Shown piece by piece: positions 10,931 through 22,466 of a stretch of DNA of 64,000 bases (its first letter is position 1; the number at the start of each line of letters is the position of its first letter). The notes under the pieces are model-generated. The model ran no database searches, was not told the DNA's origin, and was given only the letters and a program-made list of their open reading frames with translations. The position numbers and the translations under genes were made by a program. The DNA is from Elysia crispata (lineage: Eukaryota; Mollusca; Gastropoda; Plakobranchidae): contig JAWDGP010005048.1 in NCBI GenBank assembly GCA_033675545.1, positions 132,501-196,500 on the forward strand, written 5' to 3'.

Positions 10931-12358
10931 CAGTACACAGACCATAACGTTAACTCGTGTAGCAATAACATTTTGAAAAAAAGCATTTGGATTCCAATCA
11001 CCTTTCGCAATATCAGTTTTTCTATTCTTCCAAGAAAATTATATAACTTTCCTCAAAAATTAAAACTGTAAAAAAATATTGAGTGTGTCCTGAATCTGAT
11101 ATTTCTTAAAGCGAAGCCAAACATCATTCAGCTGCCCAGCCTTTACTTCTGTGGTCATATAACTCCTAACCAAAGTATCTACTCTGACTATGTAGTGTTG
11201 CATTTTAAAACATTTAAAGTTAACATCAATTTTAACCAGTTTTTTGCCATAATTGTCACTTTTCTGTCTTTGTTAATCTGCCAGAGTTTTATTAACGGAC
11301 TTGCTTGGGGTTAGCGTCTAATTTAATTTGTTTGATCTGCGATGTTGTAATTTTGTTTCACTCTATAAATATCAAACCATAGATCCACCCTCAAGACTTT
11401 GACTCATAATATCCTGTTGTGACACACAGCGCACAGCTATAGGAGAGAACTGAAGGGATCATAGGAGAATATCGCGTTGCGGCATCTCAAAATTTATAAT
11501 CGTTACGCGTCTATTTGCATCGTGTAAATTGGATTCATGGAGTAAATTTCATTTTGACGTTGAAAAAAAAAACCAATAATATGAACCATCAGAGAACAAA
11601 GGAAAAGAAAACAAAATATGTTATAAAAGATAAATATCTTAATTATATTTTTTGGATAAAAGTATGCGACATTAAAAGTTGTTGTCGAGAATTATTTTTT
11701 TTTAGAAAAAGTTTTGTTAATATCTTTTGATACAAACAATATAATAATCTTTCATCTCAATTTTACTTTTTGATAAAAAGTCTTGGCCATCAAACCTTTT
11801 CTATGGGATTTCTTAATTGTTTTCCTTTCTTTTTAATTTTTTATTATTTTGTACACTTTTTTGTAAAAAGTAAAGGAATTTTTTTTTAAAGTTAATTGCC
11901 TTGAACTGATATAAACTCAATAAAAGACAAAAACGAACCACCAGTACCCTTACGTTGCAATCTTTTCCAAATAAAATTTTTATGTAAAACACTCGAAAGT
12001 ATATTAATATTTGGCAATGATCATTCTTCTAAAAGAAAAAATGAAAGTTTTTCTCTATATATTTCTTGTCTTTCTTAAATTTGTTTTACTGTCTATATAA
12101 GCCAGAATCACTCAAAGCAAACAAAAAATATAAGCTCATTATGACATGAGTTCAAAACATTTTCCACTAAATTTCGAACTATTTGAGAAGGATAGTTAAA
12201 AAAAATCCCTTAGATAGGAAAACTTGTTTGTTGATTTCAATCTCCAATTTTTATACATACTGATTTTTTTACTCAACTTGAACAGTATAGTGACATCTAC
12301 CAGACATGCCATGTTTGATAAATGGCGCCAAACTACATTCACTTTAATATAATCTGCG
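10931..12358. other. No gene seen; inverted-duplication arm begins near 11398
   Basis: AT-rich. An AATAAA at 11919-11924 might serve the lectin gene. From about 11398 the sequence is repeated inverted, ending near 52700. Confidence 0.6.
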
Positions 12359-12546
12359 AAAGAGAGAGATTGAGGGCGAGAGAGACAGAGTGAGAAAGAG
12401 GAGGGAAGAGAGAGGCACAGGGAGAGACAGAGACAGCCACTGACAGTGAAAGAGACAGAGAAAAAGAGAGAGGAAGAGAGAGAGAGAGAGAGAGAAAGAA
12501 AGATAGAGAGAGAGACACAGAGAGAGAGAGAGAGGGAAGAGGGGAG
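12359..12546. repeat. GA-rich microsatellite
   Basis: Imperfect GA repeat; its inverted partner is the CT-rich tract at 51572-51770. Confidence 0.93.
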
Positions 12547-12951
12547 GCAAAATCTAGGAAGTCTAGCTGTTACACATTGGAAACTCTGGCAATTAGAATG
12601 GACACTACACTCTCTTAGAAGCATGTCAAAAATCACCTTATGCTCCGCTTGTTTTCGCTCCTTTCTGTTGTAAATTGTTACAGAATGAAAACGCCTTTAA
12701 TATGCCCTTTTCTCATTTTATGAAGCTCAGAAGTGTTATAATACAGTGGAACTAAAGAGTTTTAAATCAGTTTTTTCAAAACAGAGCGTTTAAATTTCAT
12801 TTTGCTTAACTTGAAAAGAACAAATAGAAACGAAGCAAAAAAATAATCACTTTCACAGCTGCGTAATTTTTTTTTACAGATTACGCTCAAGGTTTGAAAC
12901 CTAAGCAATGTCAAAGTGTGATCAGAGAATTTTACCTGCCACTTCCATTTC

Positions 12952-13434
12952 TCAAACACCAGATAAGTCCATCTGCGAGATTGTCTTCAGTTTGTTATGA
13001 TTACTCTCCGCTCTCACTTCATATATGCAGATATAATCAACAGATAACCAGATATAAATGTCATCTAATTCTCTGACACCAGATAAATCCATCTGGGAAA
13101 TTGTGTTTAGTTTGTTATGAATACTCTCCGCACTTACTTCATGTATGTAGATAAAACCAACAGATAACCAGATATTAATATCATCTAATTCTCTAACACC
13201 AGATAAATCCATCTGCGAGATTATCTTCAGTTTGTTATGATTACTCTCCGCACTCACCTCATGTATGCAGATATAACCAACAGATAACCAGATATAAATG
13301 TCATCTAATTCTCTAACACCAGATAAATCCATCTGCGAGATTATCTTCAGTTTGCTATGGTTACTCACCGCTCTCACTTCATGTACGCAGATATAACCAA
13401 CAGATAACCAGATATAAATGTCATCTAATTCTCT
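12952..13434. repeat. 120-bp minisatellite, 4 units
   Basis: Homologous points recur at 12961, 13081, 13201 and 13321. Because 120 is a multiple of three, the minus strand is open for 141 codons with a 40-residue period (RELDDIYIWLSVGYICIHEV). The inverted partner array at 49436-50038 has stops in the same frame, so I read this as non-coding. Confidence 0.93.
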
Positions 13435-13984
13435 GCCACATACAAGACCTTTAATTTAATTTTATCACTATGCAGTCGTCAGGAAATAAAATTTATTCAG
13501 CTAAAACATAACAACCATGTTCAGATTCATCCCGATATAAGATAATTTTAAGGTTAGAAGTAGCAGAGCAGCCCACAAGTATGACATAAGCGCTTAATGT
13601 TGATTTTTTTCACCTCCATGCTACGTTTTTTTTCATGAAATAATAATGCTAGCGTGTAGTTATAATAATAACATAAGGCCTATGCCTCTAGCTTCCATAT
13701 AGATCTAATGGGTTTTTTTGTAGATGGGAAGCCAATAGCATGCCTCGACAACACTCGCTCTTTTGTTGTTTTTAATGATAGGTACAGGTAGTGTTTGTAA
13801 TAGTTTAATCAAAAAACAGATTAAGGCAATAGGAAATCTTTTGAGACAATATATACAGTCTGTTACAAACAACTTTTTAAAAACACTTTCAATTTTTATT
13901 TGATCTTTGCCCTTTCTATGCTTCAGACTTATATAAATATATTACATTATTGAAGGTGCTAGCAACTAAGTATTTGACATGATT
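13435..13984. other. 3' flank of receptor G1
   Basis: No gene. TTTATT at 13895-13900 is AATAAA on the minus strand, about 85 bp past the G1 stop, a plausible polyA signal. The stretch is repeated inverted at 48896-49430. Confidence 0.55.
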
Positions 13985-15076
13985 TCATGTTTTTTTAAAC
14001 TCTAATCTATCCTTATCATCTGAAAGACACGAACGCAATATAGATCTGTACTTGCTGTTGTAGTTGTAGTATACAAAGATGTTGATTGAAGCGTTTAGGT
14101 AAGAGCAAGTGTTGCTTATCTGACTAAAAATGCCAAACAAAAATGCTAAATCGTTGCCTTCATCGAACGCTGGGACCAAGAGACGAGTTGTTGAAACCAA
14201 AAAGAAAGATAGCTGGGACATGATGAAGATACAGCACACTAGCACCACAGATTTGACCACCTGCAGATCTTTAGTTGACATAGACAGGGCAGCAGCTTTG
14301 TCTGATGCCTGCTCAGAAGTTTGGAATCCTGTAACGGTGAAAGTTTTTCGTATCTTTGAAGACTGGTAGAGCTTGTAACTGAGAACAATAACACAAGCTA
14401 TCATTGTCAGGTAGTTGAACCAGATCAAGAAACCGCGGTTTAGAATATCGTTGATACGTGACATGGACGCTCTGTTTACGCTGGCCAGGTATAAAGCTGT
14501 AACATTTGTCCTCGGATCTGTTCTCCACGTAATTCTGAAAATTGTTAACACTGGCAACCTTAGCAAAACAGCCAGGACAACAAGGAAAAACACCCATTTG
14601 ATTGTTCTGGATCTTGTAAATACAAACTTAAATTTGAGTGGCATGGCTACGCATGCGCAACGCATCATGCCGAGAGAGACCGAGATAAAAGCAGATATGT
14701 CGTACAGTGTGGTTGCCGGCCAGTAAGGTAAAAATGAAACCAGCAGACTATGGAATGGCCATTGAAATGACGGAAAAAGAAAATCAATGACTATTCCACT
14801 CACCCTGGGCGTGACAAAAACGAGGAACGCAAGGTCAGAAAAGGAAAGTGATAACAGTAATATTGTCACATTATCCTTCCCACTGGTTTTGAGAAATACT
14901 ACAATGTTGATAATGTTTGCAACAAATCCAAATAGTATCATGACAGGCCAAGTGTAACACAATATTTGTACTATCCGAATGAACTCTGCATAGTAAAAGA
15001 TTGTATCAGTTTTATTTGGCGCTTGTGTTGGGAGAAAATCCAAAGTGTCATTTGACATAGAACTTTTCATCGTCAT
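13985..15076 (-). CDS. Receptor G1: rhodopsin-like GPCR, molluscan chemosensory-receptor type
   Basis: A single uninterrupted 363-residue frame with seven hydrophobic helices at about 41-63, 69-92, 118-142, 159-181, 212-236, 272-296 and 311-337. Family marks are FGFVANIINIVVF in TM1, SLSFSDLAFL in TM2, an atypical MRCACVAMPLKF in place of DRY after TM3, and NASINIFVYYNYNSKYR at TM7, a variant of NPxxY. The N-terminus has two glycosylation sequons (N9, N21) and no signal peptide, as is usual in class A. Intronless receptors like this form large lineage-specific families in gastropods, often annotated as chemosensory receptors; the ligand is unknown. The middle third is nearly identical to G2 and G3, while the two ends are much more diverged. 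A TATA-like motif lies about 35 bp upstream. The frame looks intact. Confidence 0.88.
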   Translation of the reverse strand: MTMKSSMSNDTLDFLPTQAPNKTDTIFYYAEFIRIVQILCYTWPVMILFGFVANIINIVVFLKTSGKDNVTILLLSLSFSDLAFLVFVTPRVSGIVIDFLFPSFQWPFHSLLVSFLPYWPATTLYDISAFISVSLGMMRCACVAMPLKFKFVFTRSRTIKWVFFLVVLAVLLRLPVLTIFRITWRTDPRTNVTALYLASVNRASMSRINDILNRGFLIWFNYLTMIACVIVLSYKLYQSSKIRKTFTVTGFQTSEQASDKAAALSMSTKDLQVVKSVVLVCCIFIMSQLSFFLVSTTRLLVPAFDEGNDLAFLFGIFSQISNTCSYLNASINIFVYYNYNSKYRSILRSCLSDDKDRLEFKKT

Positions 15077-16430
15077 TAAAGATTGAGATTCAGAGTACTC
15101 TGCTGTGCTATATAAATTAACCTGTCAGTCTAATGTCAGAACAAAGACACATCGTCCTCCTTACTAAAATGAAAAGGAAAGATCGAACGCCTTTTCATTC
15201 TACATCTGGAGACCTTGGATTTATTGCAAACAATAAATTATATATTGTCGAGACAAAAATCTGATTCTATAACTTTTTAGGTAAGGGGAAAAGGAAAAAA
15301 GTTCTTTTATTAGTCATGGTTTGTAAAACAGAAAGACTCTTACTACGGTAAATGAAGTGCAGCTGGGTAAACCAGCTAATAAGGCACATTATCTTATTTG
15401 GATTTTCTCTCCATTTTCAACAAATTGTTCCTCTCTCACCCTGAACATCAATATATTTCTATGGATAAGTAAGAACTATATTATTTTTGATTAAGTACTT
15501 TGCTTGACATCATCACTGCTGACTTTCATATCTCACGCAATGGTAATTAGTCAAAATGTCAAACTACATGTCAATTACCTTTCAAATCTAAGAAAAAATT
15601 ATCTTTTTCAACACAGCTAAAATGATTCCAAATTAGTTTTAAGCAAAGCTGTAATTGTAAATATCCAGGACAAACCTTAAATTTTCGTAAAATAAAGTAT
15701 GGTTTATAGAGAAAATTGGACAGATGAGAATATCAAAACTATTATATCCCATGTTTCATCACGCCTAGACAGTGGTTAGGATTTTAGTGAACAAGCTCGG
15801 GCTAAGAGTAATTTCATTTGTAAATTAACAATGCTAGCAAGAGTTTCACTATTTGAAAGCCTTCCTTATATAATCATTCGTATTGAATTTGGGAAATGGG
15901 TAAAGATTAGTATCTGCTCAGTCACTGGGATTATAACTGATGTTACTTGGATATAAATATAATTAAAGGCTCTAGAAGACATTTTCTCTAAGAATTACAA
16001 AAAGGATGTGGAGATTATGATAGGCACAAAAAATAATGAGAGATAAAGATAGGAAGGAGAATTATAGGAAAAAAATGAGAGAGACAAAGAAAAAGACAGG
16101 GGTGAGATAGATCAAAACGTAAGATGAAATGTCAGAAATCTTTCTTATTCTCAAATCTTAGTTCGATCCATATGGCACAAACTATCTCACATGAGAAGGG
16201 AAAGACAGTGGAGCTCACAATAAACTTTCTCGTTTTTGAAGTCCAGAATTGTTTACTCTAAAAAAAGTAGCAAGTAAATAAAAAAATACATTCTTCAAGT
16301 CATTCATGTGACAGGCTATGTCATTTTTAATGCTTTTTTTATATTTACAAAGAAAAATAAATATGCAGAGACTCGTCGTCACACACCGATCTATTCTTTA
16401 GAAAATGTTAACGTTTACGAGATGCGTAAG
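15077..16430. other. No gene seen upstream of G1
   Basis: AT-rich intergenic sequence with no supported feature on either strand. Confidence 0.6.
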
Positions 16431-17155
16431 AAGCTTTATTCTGCCTGAGATAGGCCGTACGCCTTTAAAGCTTTATTCTGCCTGAGATAAGCCAAATGCC
16501 TTTAAAGATTTATTCTGCCTGAGATAGGCCGTGCGCCTTTAAAGCTTTATTCTGCCTGAGATAGGCCGTGCGCCTTTAAAGCTTTATTCTGCCTGAGATA
16601 GGCCGTACGCCTTTAAAGCTTTATTCTGCCTGAGATAAGCTAAACGCCTTTAAAGCTTTATTCTGCCTGAGATAGGCCAAACGCCTTTAAAGCTTTATTC
16701 TGCCTGAGATAAGCTAAACGCCTTTAAAGCTTTATTCTGCCTGAGATAGGCCAAACGCCTTTAAAGCTTTATTCTGCCTGAGATAAGCTAAACGCCTTTA
16801 AAGCTTTATTCTGCCTGAGATAGGCCAAACGCCTTTAAAGCTTTATTCTGCCTGAGATAAGCTAAACGCCTTTAAAGCTTTATTCTGCCTGAGATAAGCC
16901 AAACGCCTTTAAAGCTTTATTCTGCCTAAGATAAGCCAAACGCCTTTAAAGCTTTATTCTGCCTAAGATAAGCCAAACGCCTTTAAAGCTTTATTCTGCC
17001 TGAGATAGGCCGTGCGCCTTTAAAGCTTTATTCTGCCTGAGATGCTTTATTCTGCCTGAGATAGGCCTTACGCCTTCAAAGTTTTATTCCGCCTAAGATA
17101 AGCCTACGCCTTTATGGCTTTATTCCGCCTGAGATAGGCCGTAAGATTTTAAAGT
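16431..17155. repeat. 37-bp satellite, about 20 units
   Basis: The unit is built of 'gctttattctgcctgagata' followed by 'ggccgtgcgcctttaaa'. Variants at the second half (ggccgtgcg, agctaaacg, ggccaaacg) alternate in the middle of the array. Unit junctions contain the palindrome TAAAGCTTTA with a HindIII site. One truncated unit lies near 17041, and the last units are diverged. Confidence 0.95.
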
Positions 17156-17358
17156 CTTAATTTTTGGGGGTTTTTTTTAAGGGAATTTATCATCAACATC
17201 AAGAAATATTTGAACAGAAAAAAACTTCGTCATAATTTTCATTGTATAAGTTTAAAAAATAGAAATAGGAAATAGAAATAAGGATTAGAAAACAAACCGT
17301 CTAAAAGGTAATTTTTATTCTTTTTGTCTTTTTTCTCAATCTCTTTATCACATTTACA

Positions 17359-17359
<1 letters not shown>

Positions 17360-17409
<50 letters not shown>

Positions 17410-17490
17410 TTTCTCTCTCTCTTTCCCTCTCTCTCTCTCTTTCTCTCTCTCTCTCCATCTCTCTCCCTATTTGTTTTTCTCTCACTCTCA
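17360..17490. repeat. CT-rich microsatellite
   Basis: Long imperfect CT run; reading frames through it are artefacts. Confidence 0.95.
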
Positions 17491-17820
17491 CATTCACTCT
17501 TTACATAAAATTCTTTTTTTTTTTAAACAAAAAAAAAAAAAACTCTCTTTCAATCACATGGAATTTCAACTCTCCGTTATTTTTCTCAGTCAATCTCGCA
17601 CTCTCCTTCTCTTTATCTTTTTTCTCTCTATATATCTTTTGAGTTAATCTCCCAAGACTGTGTATCGTCTTATGGCTACATGGACAACAATGCTTCTGAC
17701 ATCTTTGTTTCATTGTACTTTTGACTCTTTTTTTTTTTTGTTTTTAATCACAATGAGGAATAAAATTCAAATCGGTTGACTTTGTAACAAATACGTTATA
17801 GACTTAAAATGGCATGTATG

Positions 17821-18467
17821 TGTGACAAATGATCATATAATTCCAAAAGCTTGACTGTGTAACGCATGAGTGATAGAATTCAAATAGCGTGACAAAATAA
17901 AATATTGGTAATAAAATTCCAAAAGCTTGACTGTGTAACATATATGGGATAGAATCCAAATAGCGTGACAAAATAAAATATTGGTAATAGAATTCCAAAA
18001 GCATGACTGTGTAACATATAATGGGATAGAATCCAAATAGCGTGACAAAATAAAATATTGGTAATAGAATTCCAGAAGCTTGACTGTGTAACACATGAGT
18101 AGTACAATCCAAATAGCGTGACAAAATAAAATAGTTGTAATAGAATTCCAGAAGCTTGACTGTGTAACACATGAGTAGTACAATCCAAATAGCGTGACAA
18201 AATAAAATATTGGTAACAGAATTCTAAAAGCTTGACATGAGTTATAAAAATTTGTAAAGCATAGGTTTACAATGCAAGGGTAATAAAACCCAAATGACTT
18301 AGCTGTGTAATACATGGGTAATAAAACTCAAATGAGATGGTTATGTAATATATGAATAATACGATTTACATTGAATATGCAACATATGAGTAGTCTAATG
18401 CAAGCGGCATTAGTGTGTAACAAACGTAGTTGTTTTCAACTATGATCGCCGTGTGAGACTTGGACAA
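17821..18467. repeat. 76-bp satellite (5 units) and degenerate continuation
   Basis: Unit starts at 17861, 17937, 18013, 18090 and 18166 give a 76-77 bp period. Each unit is two diverged halves of about 38 bp, both ending in a 'gcgtgac' or 'gcttgac' motif. From 18240 the repeats decay. Each half aligns with the 37-bp unit next door, so the 76-bp unit looks like a dimer of that monomer. Confidence 0.88.
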
Positions 18468-18745
18468 TAATATTCAAGTATAAATGTGTAACTAATTGTG
18501 ACAAAAACATTCAAGTATAAATGTGTAACTAATTGTGACAAAAACATTCAAGTATAAATGTGTAACTAATTGTGACAAAAACATTCAAGTAAAAATGTGT
18601 AACTAATTGTGATAATAATATTCAAGTAAAAATGTGTAACTAATTGTGACAATAATATTCAAGTAAAAATGTGTAACTAATTGTGACAATAAATTTCATG
18701 TAAAAATGTGTAACTAATTGTGACAATAACATTCAAGTAAAAATG
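18468..18745. repeat. 37-bp satellite, left part (about 8 units)
   Basis: The unit begins 'tgtgtaactaattgtgacaa' and ends 'attcaagtaaaaa'. It is interrupted by the LINE and resumes at 21738. Confidence 0.93.
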
Positions 18746-18751
18746 GCCTTA

Positions 18752-19914
18752 AAGGAGATCCCTTTCGAGGTGATATTTCGGCAACGCTGTCTCCGACTGA
18801 AAGGCGCACGCCTTCGCATGAAGTTCCACAGTCAAAGCCTCATCGAGGACGCTGTGGGGCAGACAGAGGAAGGGGAAGCACCGCCACACTACACATCGCA
18901 ACGTACAACACCAGAACGTTAGCCCTACAAGACGATCTAGATCATCTACAAGAGAAACTAGAGGATTTCAAATGGAACGTAATAGGCCTTTGCGAAACGA
19001 AGAGAAAGGGAGAAGGACTCATGGAACTATCGGACGGAACTTGGATTTACGATGCAGGAAAAACAGAAGAATCCCCAGAAACAAAAGGAATGGCTTTCCT
19101 TGTACGCAAGAACTTCAAGGATTACATCGAAGGCTTTTGTAAACATTCGGATAGAGTCATCTCGTGCAAAGTCAAACTCCAAGAGGGGTCACTACAAATA
19201 ATTCAAGTCTACGCTCCAACTACAGACTACGATGACGAGGAAGCAGAAAAATTCTATGAAGACCTAGAAAATGCGATCGAGAAAAAATGCGCAAACACCG
19301 TTATCATGGGGGACTTCAACGCTAAAATAGGAGTCAAAGACGAAGACGAAGAGAACGAATGGATTGGTCCTTTTGGAATCGGGACGAGGAACGAAAGAGG
19401 AGAAAAGCTGATAGACTTTTGCACGGCGAATAGACTCTTCGTAACAAATTCATTCTTCAAAAAACCAAGACCAAGATATTGGACATGGGAATCACCTGGA
19501 GGCGATTACAAGAATCAAATTGATTTCATCTTGACGACAGACAAAACCACGATCCAAAACACTGAAATAATAACGAAAGTCGATATTGGCAGCGATCACC
19601 GAATGGTAAGAAGCAGAATGACCATCAACAAGAAGCTCACGAGACTAAAACGAATAAAGAAGAAAAAGCCACTCAAAATAAATACGAGACAACTAGAAAA
19701 AGTCGCACCATCATTTCAAATCAAGCTGAAAAATAAATTTGATATTCTCAGAAATGAAAAGCCGTCAATAGAAGTTATGAACGAAACCATCAGGAAATGC
19801 GCCGCGGAAGTTGTTGAGAAACCCAACGAAACAACAAAAGAACAAAAACGCAGAAGACAAACTAATCGAGGAACTAGAACAAAGAAGAAAAGAACTAAGA
19901 AGGAAAGACAATAA
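18752..19914 (+). pseudogene. LINE endonuclease domain
   Basis: Open from the element's 5' end. Motifs are TYNTRTL, GLCETK, QVYAPT, MGDFNAKIG, NQIDFIL and GSDHRMV, the expected order of an APE-type endonuclease with its Asn, Glu, Asp and His residues visible. A basic linker follows, and the frame ends at 19914. Confidence 0.88.
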
Positions 19915-20146
19915 AACCGGACCTGAAAGAGTAGAATACATCGAAACCAACAAAACTGTTAAAAAGAAAAGAAGAGCGAGAGCCAGAAGAAAGAGAAAAG
20001 AATTTATCACCAAAATTCTAGAACAAAAAGAGGCCCCAAGGAGACAAATAAGTACGGGAACAAAAAGAAAATAGCGAAGATGAAGGACAAGGAAGGCAGA
20101 GAGACATCAGACAGAGAAGAGATATTAGAAATCTGTAAATCATTCT

Positions 20147-21722
20147 ATGCAACACTCTACGAAAACACCATACAAAGCCCAACGAATTTACAAAGAGAAA
20201 GTGCAGACAAGGATGAAGTACCACCATTCACTGTGGACGAAGTCAGGGAAATGTCTAAAAGAAATGAGTAAAAACAAAGCGCCTGGCCCAGATGATATCA
20301 CCAGCGACGTACTGCTGCTTGGAGAAGAACCGGTTCTAAAGTACCTGACAAGCTGTTACAACAAAATCCTCAAGACAAAAGAAATCCCACCCAGCTGGGA
20401 TGAAGCGAAGATCATCATACTATACAAAAAAGGAGACCCCGGCGACGTAAAAAATTATCGTCCCATCAGTTTGTTGTCACATAGTTATAAGTTGTTCACT
20501 AGATTACTGCAAAAAAGGATGGAGAACACCCTGGATGAAAATCAACCTAGAGATCAAGCTGGATTTAGAAGGGGCTTCTCAACCACGGACCACATTTTCA
20601 CCCTCAACCAGGTCATAGAGAAATCAAACGAGTACAACTTACCTCTGTGCGTCGGTTTTATAGATTATGAGAAAGCTTTCGACTCCGTAGAACACTTTGC
20701 CATCTTCGACGCGCTGCGGAAAATTAACATCAATGAAACATACGTTGCCATCCTCGAAAACATCTACCAAAAGGCTACAGCACGAGTTCATATCGACAAT
20801 CTGGAGTCAGAAACATTCCCCATAAACAGAGGGGTCAGGCAAGGCGATCCAATCTCTCCGAAAATGTTTACGACAGCCATGGAGATGATATTCCGAAAGG
20901 CAGGCCTAGAGCACGGAATAAACGTAGACGGCGAAACACTTACCAACCTGAGATTCGCAGATGACGTCGCACTTGTAACAGAAAAGATAGAGGACATGGA
21001 GGAACAATTAAATAAACTGAACACCTTGAGCCTAGAAACAGGACTCAGAATGCATAAAGGGAAAACAAAATACATGACCAACTTTGAAAGCAACGAAAAT
21101 ATATACATAGAAAATGAAGAAATCGAGAAAGTCAACAGTTATAAATATCTAGGCCAAACTACCCATCTCAAAGAAACAACAAAAGAAGAAGTAACTTGCA
21201 GGATAAGAGCTGGGTGGAGTTGCTTCGGAAGAAACAAAGAGATTTTTCAAGACGAAAAGATGCCACTCTCCCTCAAAAGACAAGTCTACAACTCAATGTA
21301 TCCTCCCTACAATGACTTACGGCTGCCAAACATGGTTACTAACAAAAGCTCTGACACAAAAACTGAGAGTAGCACAAAGGGCAATGGAAAGGAAGATGCT
21401 AAGAATAAAACTCAAAGATAAAGTACCGTGCAAAGAAATCAGAAGAAGAACACAAGTAAAAGATATAGTCGACTTTATAACCAAGCAGAAATGGAAGTGG
21501 GCTGGTCATGCGGCAAGGTATCAAGACAACAGATGGACACTCAGAGTCACCGAGTGGCAACCTAGACACGGGAAAAGATCACGAGGAAGACAAGTGAGGC
21601 GGTGGCGAGACGATATTGTCAAGATCAAGGGCGCCACATGGAGCAGAGACGCCAAAGACAGAGATGGATGGAAGGCTGACGCGGAGGGCTACTTCCTGCA
21701 GTGGAGGGACACAGCCTTGTAA
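20147..21722 (+). pseudogene. LINE reverse transcriptase and C-terminal domain
   Basis: RT motifs are KNKAPGPDDI, YRPISLLS, QAGFRRGFSTTDHIF, FIDYEKAFDSV, GVRQGDPISP and the catalytic RFADDVAL. After a frame change near 21310 the C-terminal part runs MTYGCQTW...WAGHAARYQDNRW...RRWRDDI to TAA at 21722. The active-site aspartates are present. Confidence 0.9.
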
Positions 21723-21737
21723 AAAAAAAAAAAAAAA

Positions 21738-21918
21738 ATGTGTAACTAATTGTGACAATAACATTCAATTAAATATGTGTAACTAACTGTGACAATAAAA
21801 TTCAAGTAAAAATGTGTAACTAATTGTGACAATAAAATTCAATTAAATATGTGTAACTAATTGTGACAATAAAATTCAAGTAAAAATGTGTAACTAATTG
21901 TGACAATAAAATTCAAGT
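21738..21918. repeat. 37-bp satellite, right part (about 5 units)
   Basis: Resumes at 'tgtgtaactaattgtgacaa' directly after the LINE A-tail. Two unit types alternate (caagtaaaaa and caattaaata). Confidence 0.93.
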
Positions 21919-21965
21919 AGTATGACTGTTTAACACATGGGTAACATATATGTGTATATTTAGTT

Positions 21966-22070
21966 TGAAGATAAGTTGGATCAATTGATAAGAGTGCTCA
22001 ACTGTGGGAGCATTTCATAGATATAGAAGATCTTACCTTCAATTCTCTGCATACTACACTTGTGTTTCAA
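21966..22070 (+). mobile_element. Possible tRNA-derived SINE fragment
   Basis: The stretch 'ttggatcaattgataagag' followed by 'tgctcaactgtgg' resembles a tRNA D-arm/anticodon-arm (box A), and 'ccttcaattctctgc' about 50 bp later resembles a weak box B. It is too diverged to be a tRNA gene. No tail or target duplication is clear. Confidence 0.3.
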
Positions 22071-22199
22071 GCGGAGGACAAAGGTGTCACCTGTCCTCCG
22101 CTCTCTTCGGGTATGACTCTCTCTTGCATGTTTAATGTTGACATTCAACAGTGAATCTTTCTTTATCCCCTAAAGACTCTCACTCTCTTAATGTGTTTG

Positions 22200-22338
22200 A
22201 GATATTCTCTGTGTGTGTGTGTGTGTCTCTCTCTGTTTCGAGTTCTTTATCTTTCTCTTTACATGTATTTGTTTTTCTGTCTATCAATATCTATCTCTCC
22301 TCATTCTTCTCACCTCCTCGATGTTCTTTCTCTCTCTC

Positions 22339-22413
<75 letters not shown>

Positions 22414-22440
22414 TCTTTTCTCTTTCCTTTTCCATGTCTC
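22200..22440. repeat. GT/CT-rich microsatellite
   Basis: A short GT run at about 22210-22228 and a long CT run at 22325-22430. Confidence 0.94.
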
Positions 22441-22466
22441 TCCTGTGCTCTCTTGTGTACTATAAC

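Larger units (their letters stand above)
11398..13984 (+). repeat. Left arm of a large inverted duplication
   Basis: Matches 48896-52700 on the opposite strand. Shared landmarks are the 'cacacagcgc' segment, a GA/CT microsatellite, a segment reading 'ctaggaagtctagctgttac' here, the 120-bp array and the receptor 3' end. The two arms differ by insertions and array lengths. Confidence 0.9.
18746..21741 (+). mobile_element. RTE-like non-LTR retrotransposon (LINE), inactive copy
   Basis: About 3.0 kb, encoding an apurinic-type endonuclease, a reverse transcriptase and the GHAAR...RW...W C-terminal region typical of RTE-clade elements, ending TAA plus about 19 A. It sits inside a 37-bp satellite, splitting one unit. 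The coding region needs several frame changes (near 19840, 20050, 20265 and 21310), so it cannot make one protein as it stands. The frame is open from the 5' junction, but the first ATG in it (19021) lies after the endonuclease catalytic Asn (TYNTRTL) and Glu (CETK) motifs, so the copy is 5'-truncated or uses a start I cannot see. RTE assignment is from motifs only. Confidence 0.88.

Noticed and set aside
12952-13377. Gene for a 40-residue repeat protein
   Set aside because: The inverted partner array has stops in the same frame, and no start context, exon structure or known family is seen.
14130-14726. Plus-strand frames inside the receptor genes (also at 41326-41898 and 58917-59207)
   Set aside because: Antisense shadows of G1, G2 and G3.
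21966-22070. Functional tRNA gene
   Set aside because: Only loose box A and box B resemblance; no foldable acceptor stem, so listed at most as a SINE-like remnant.
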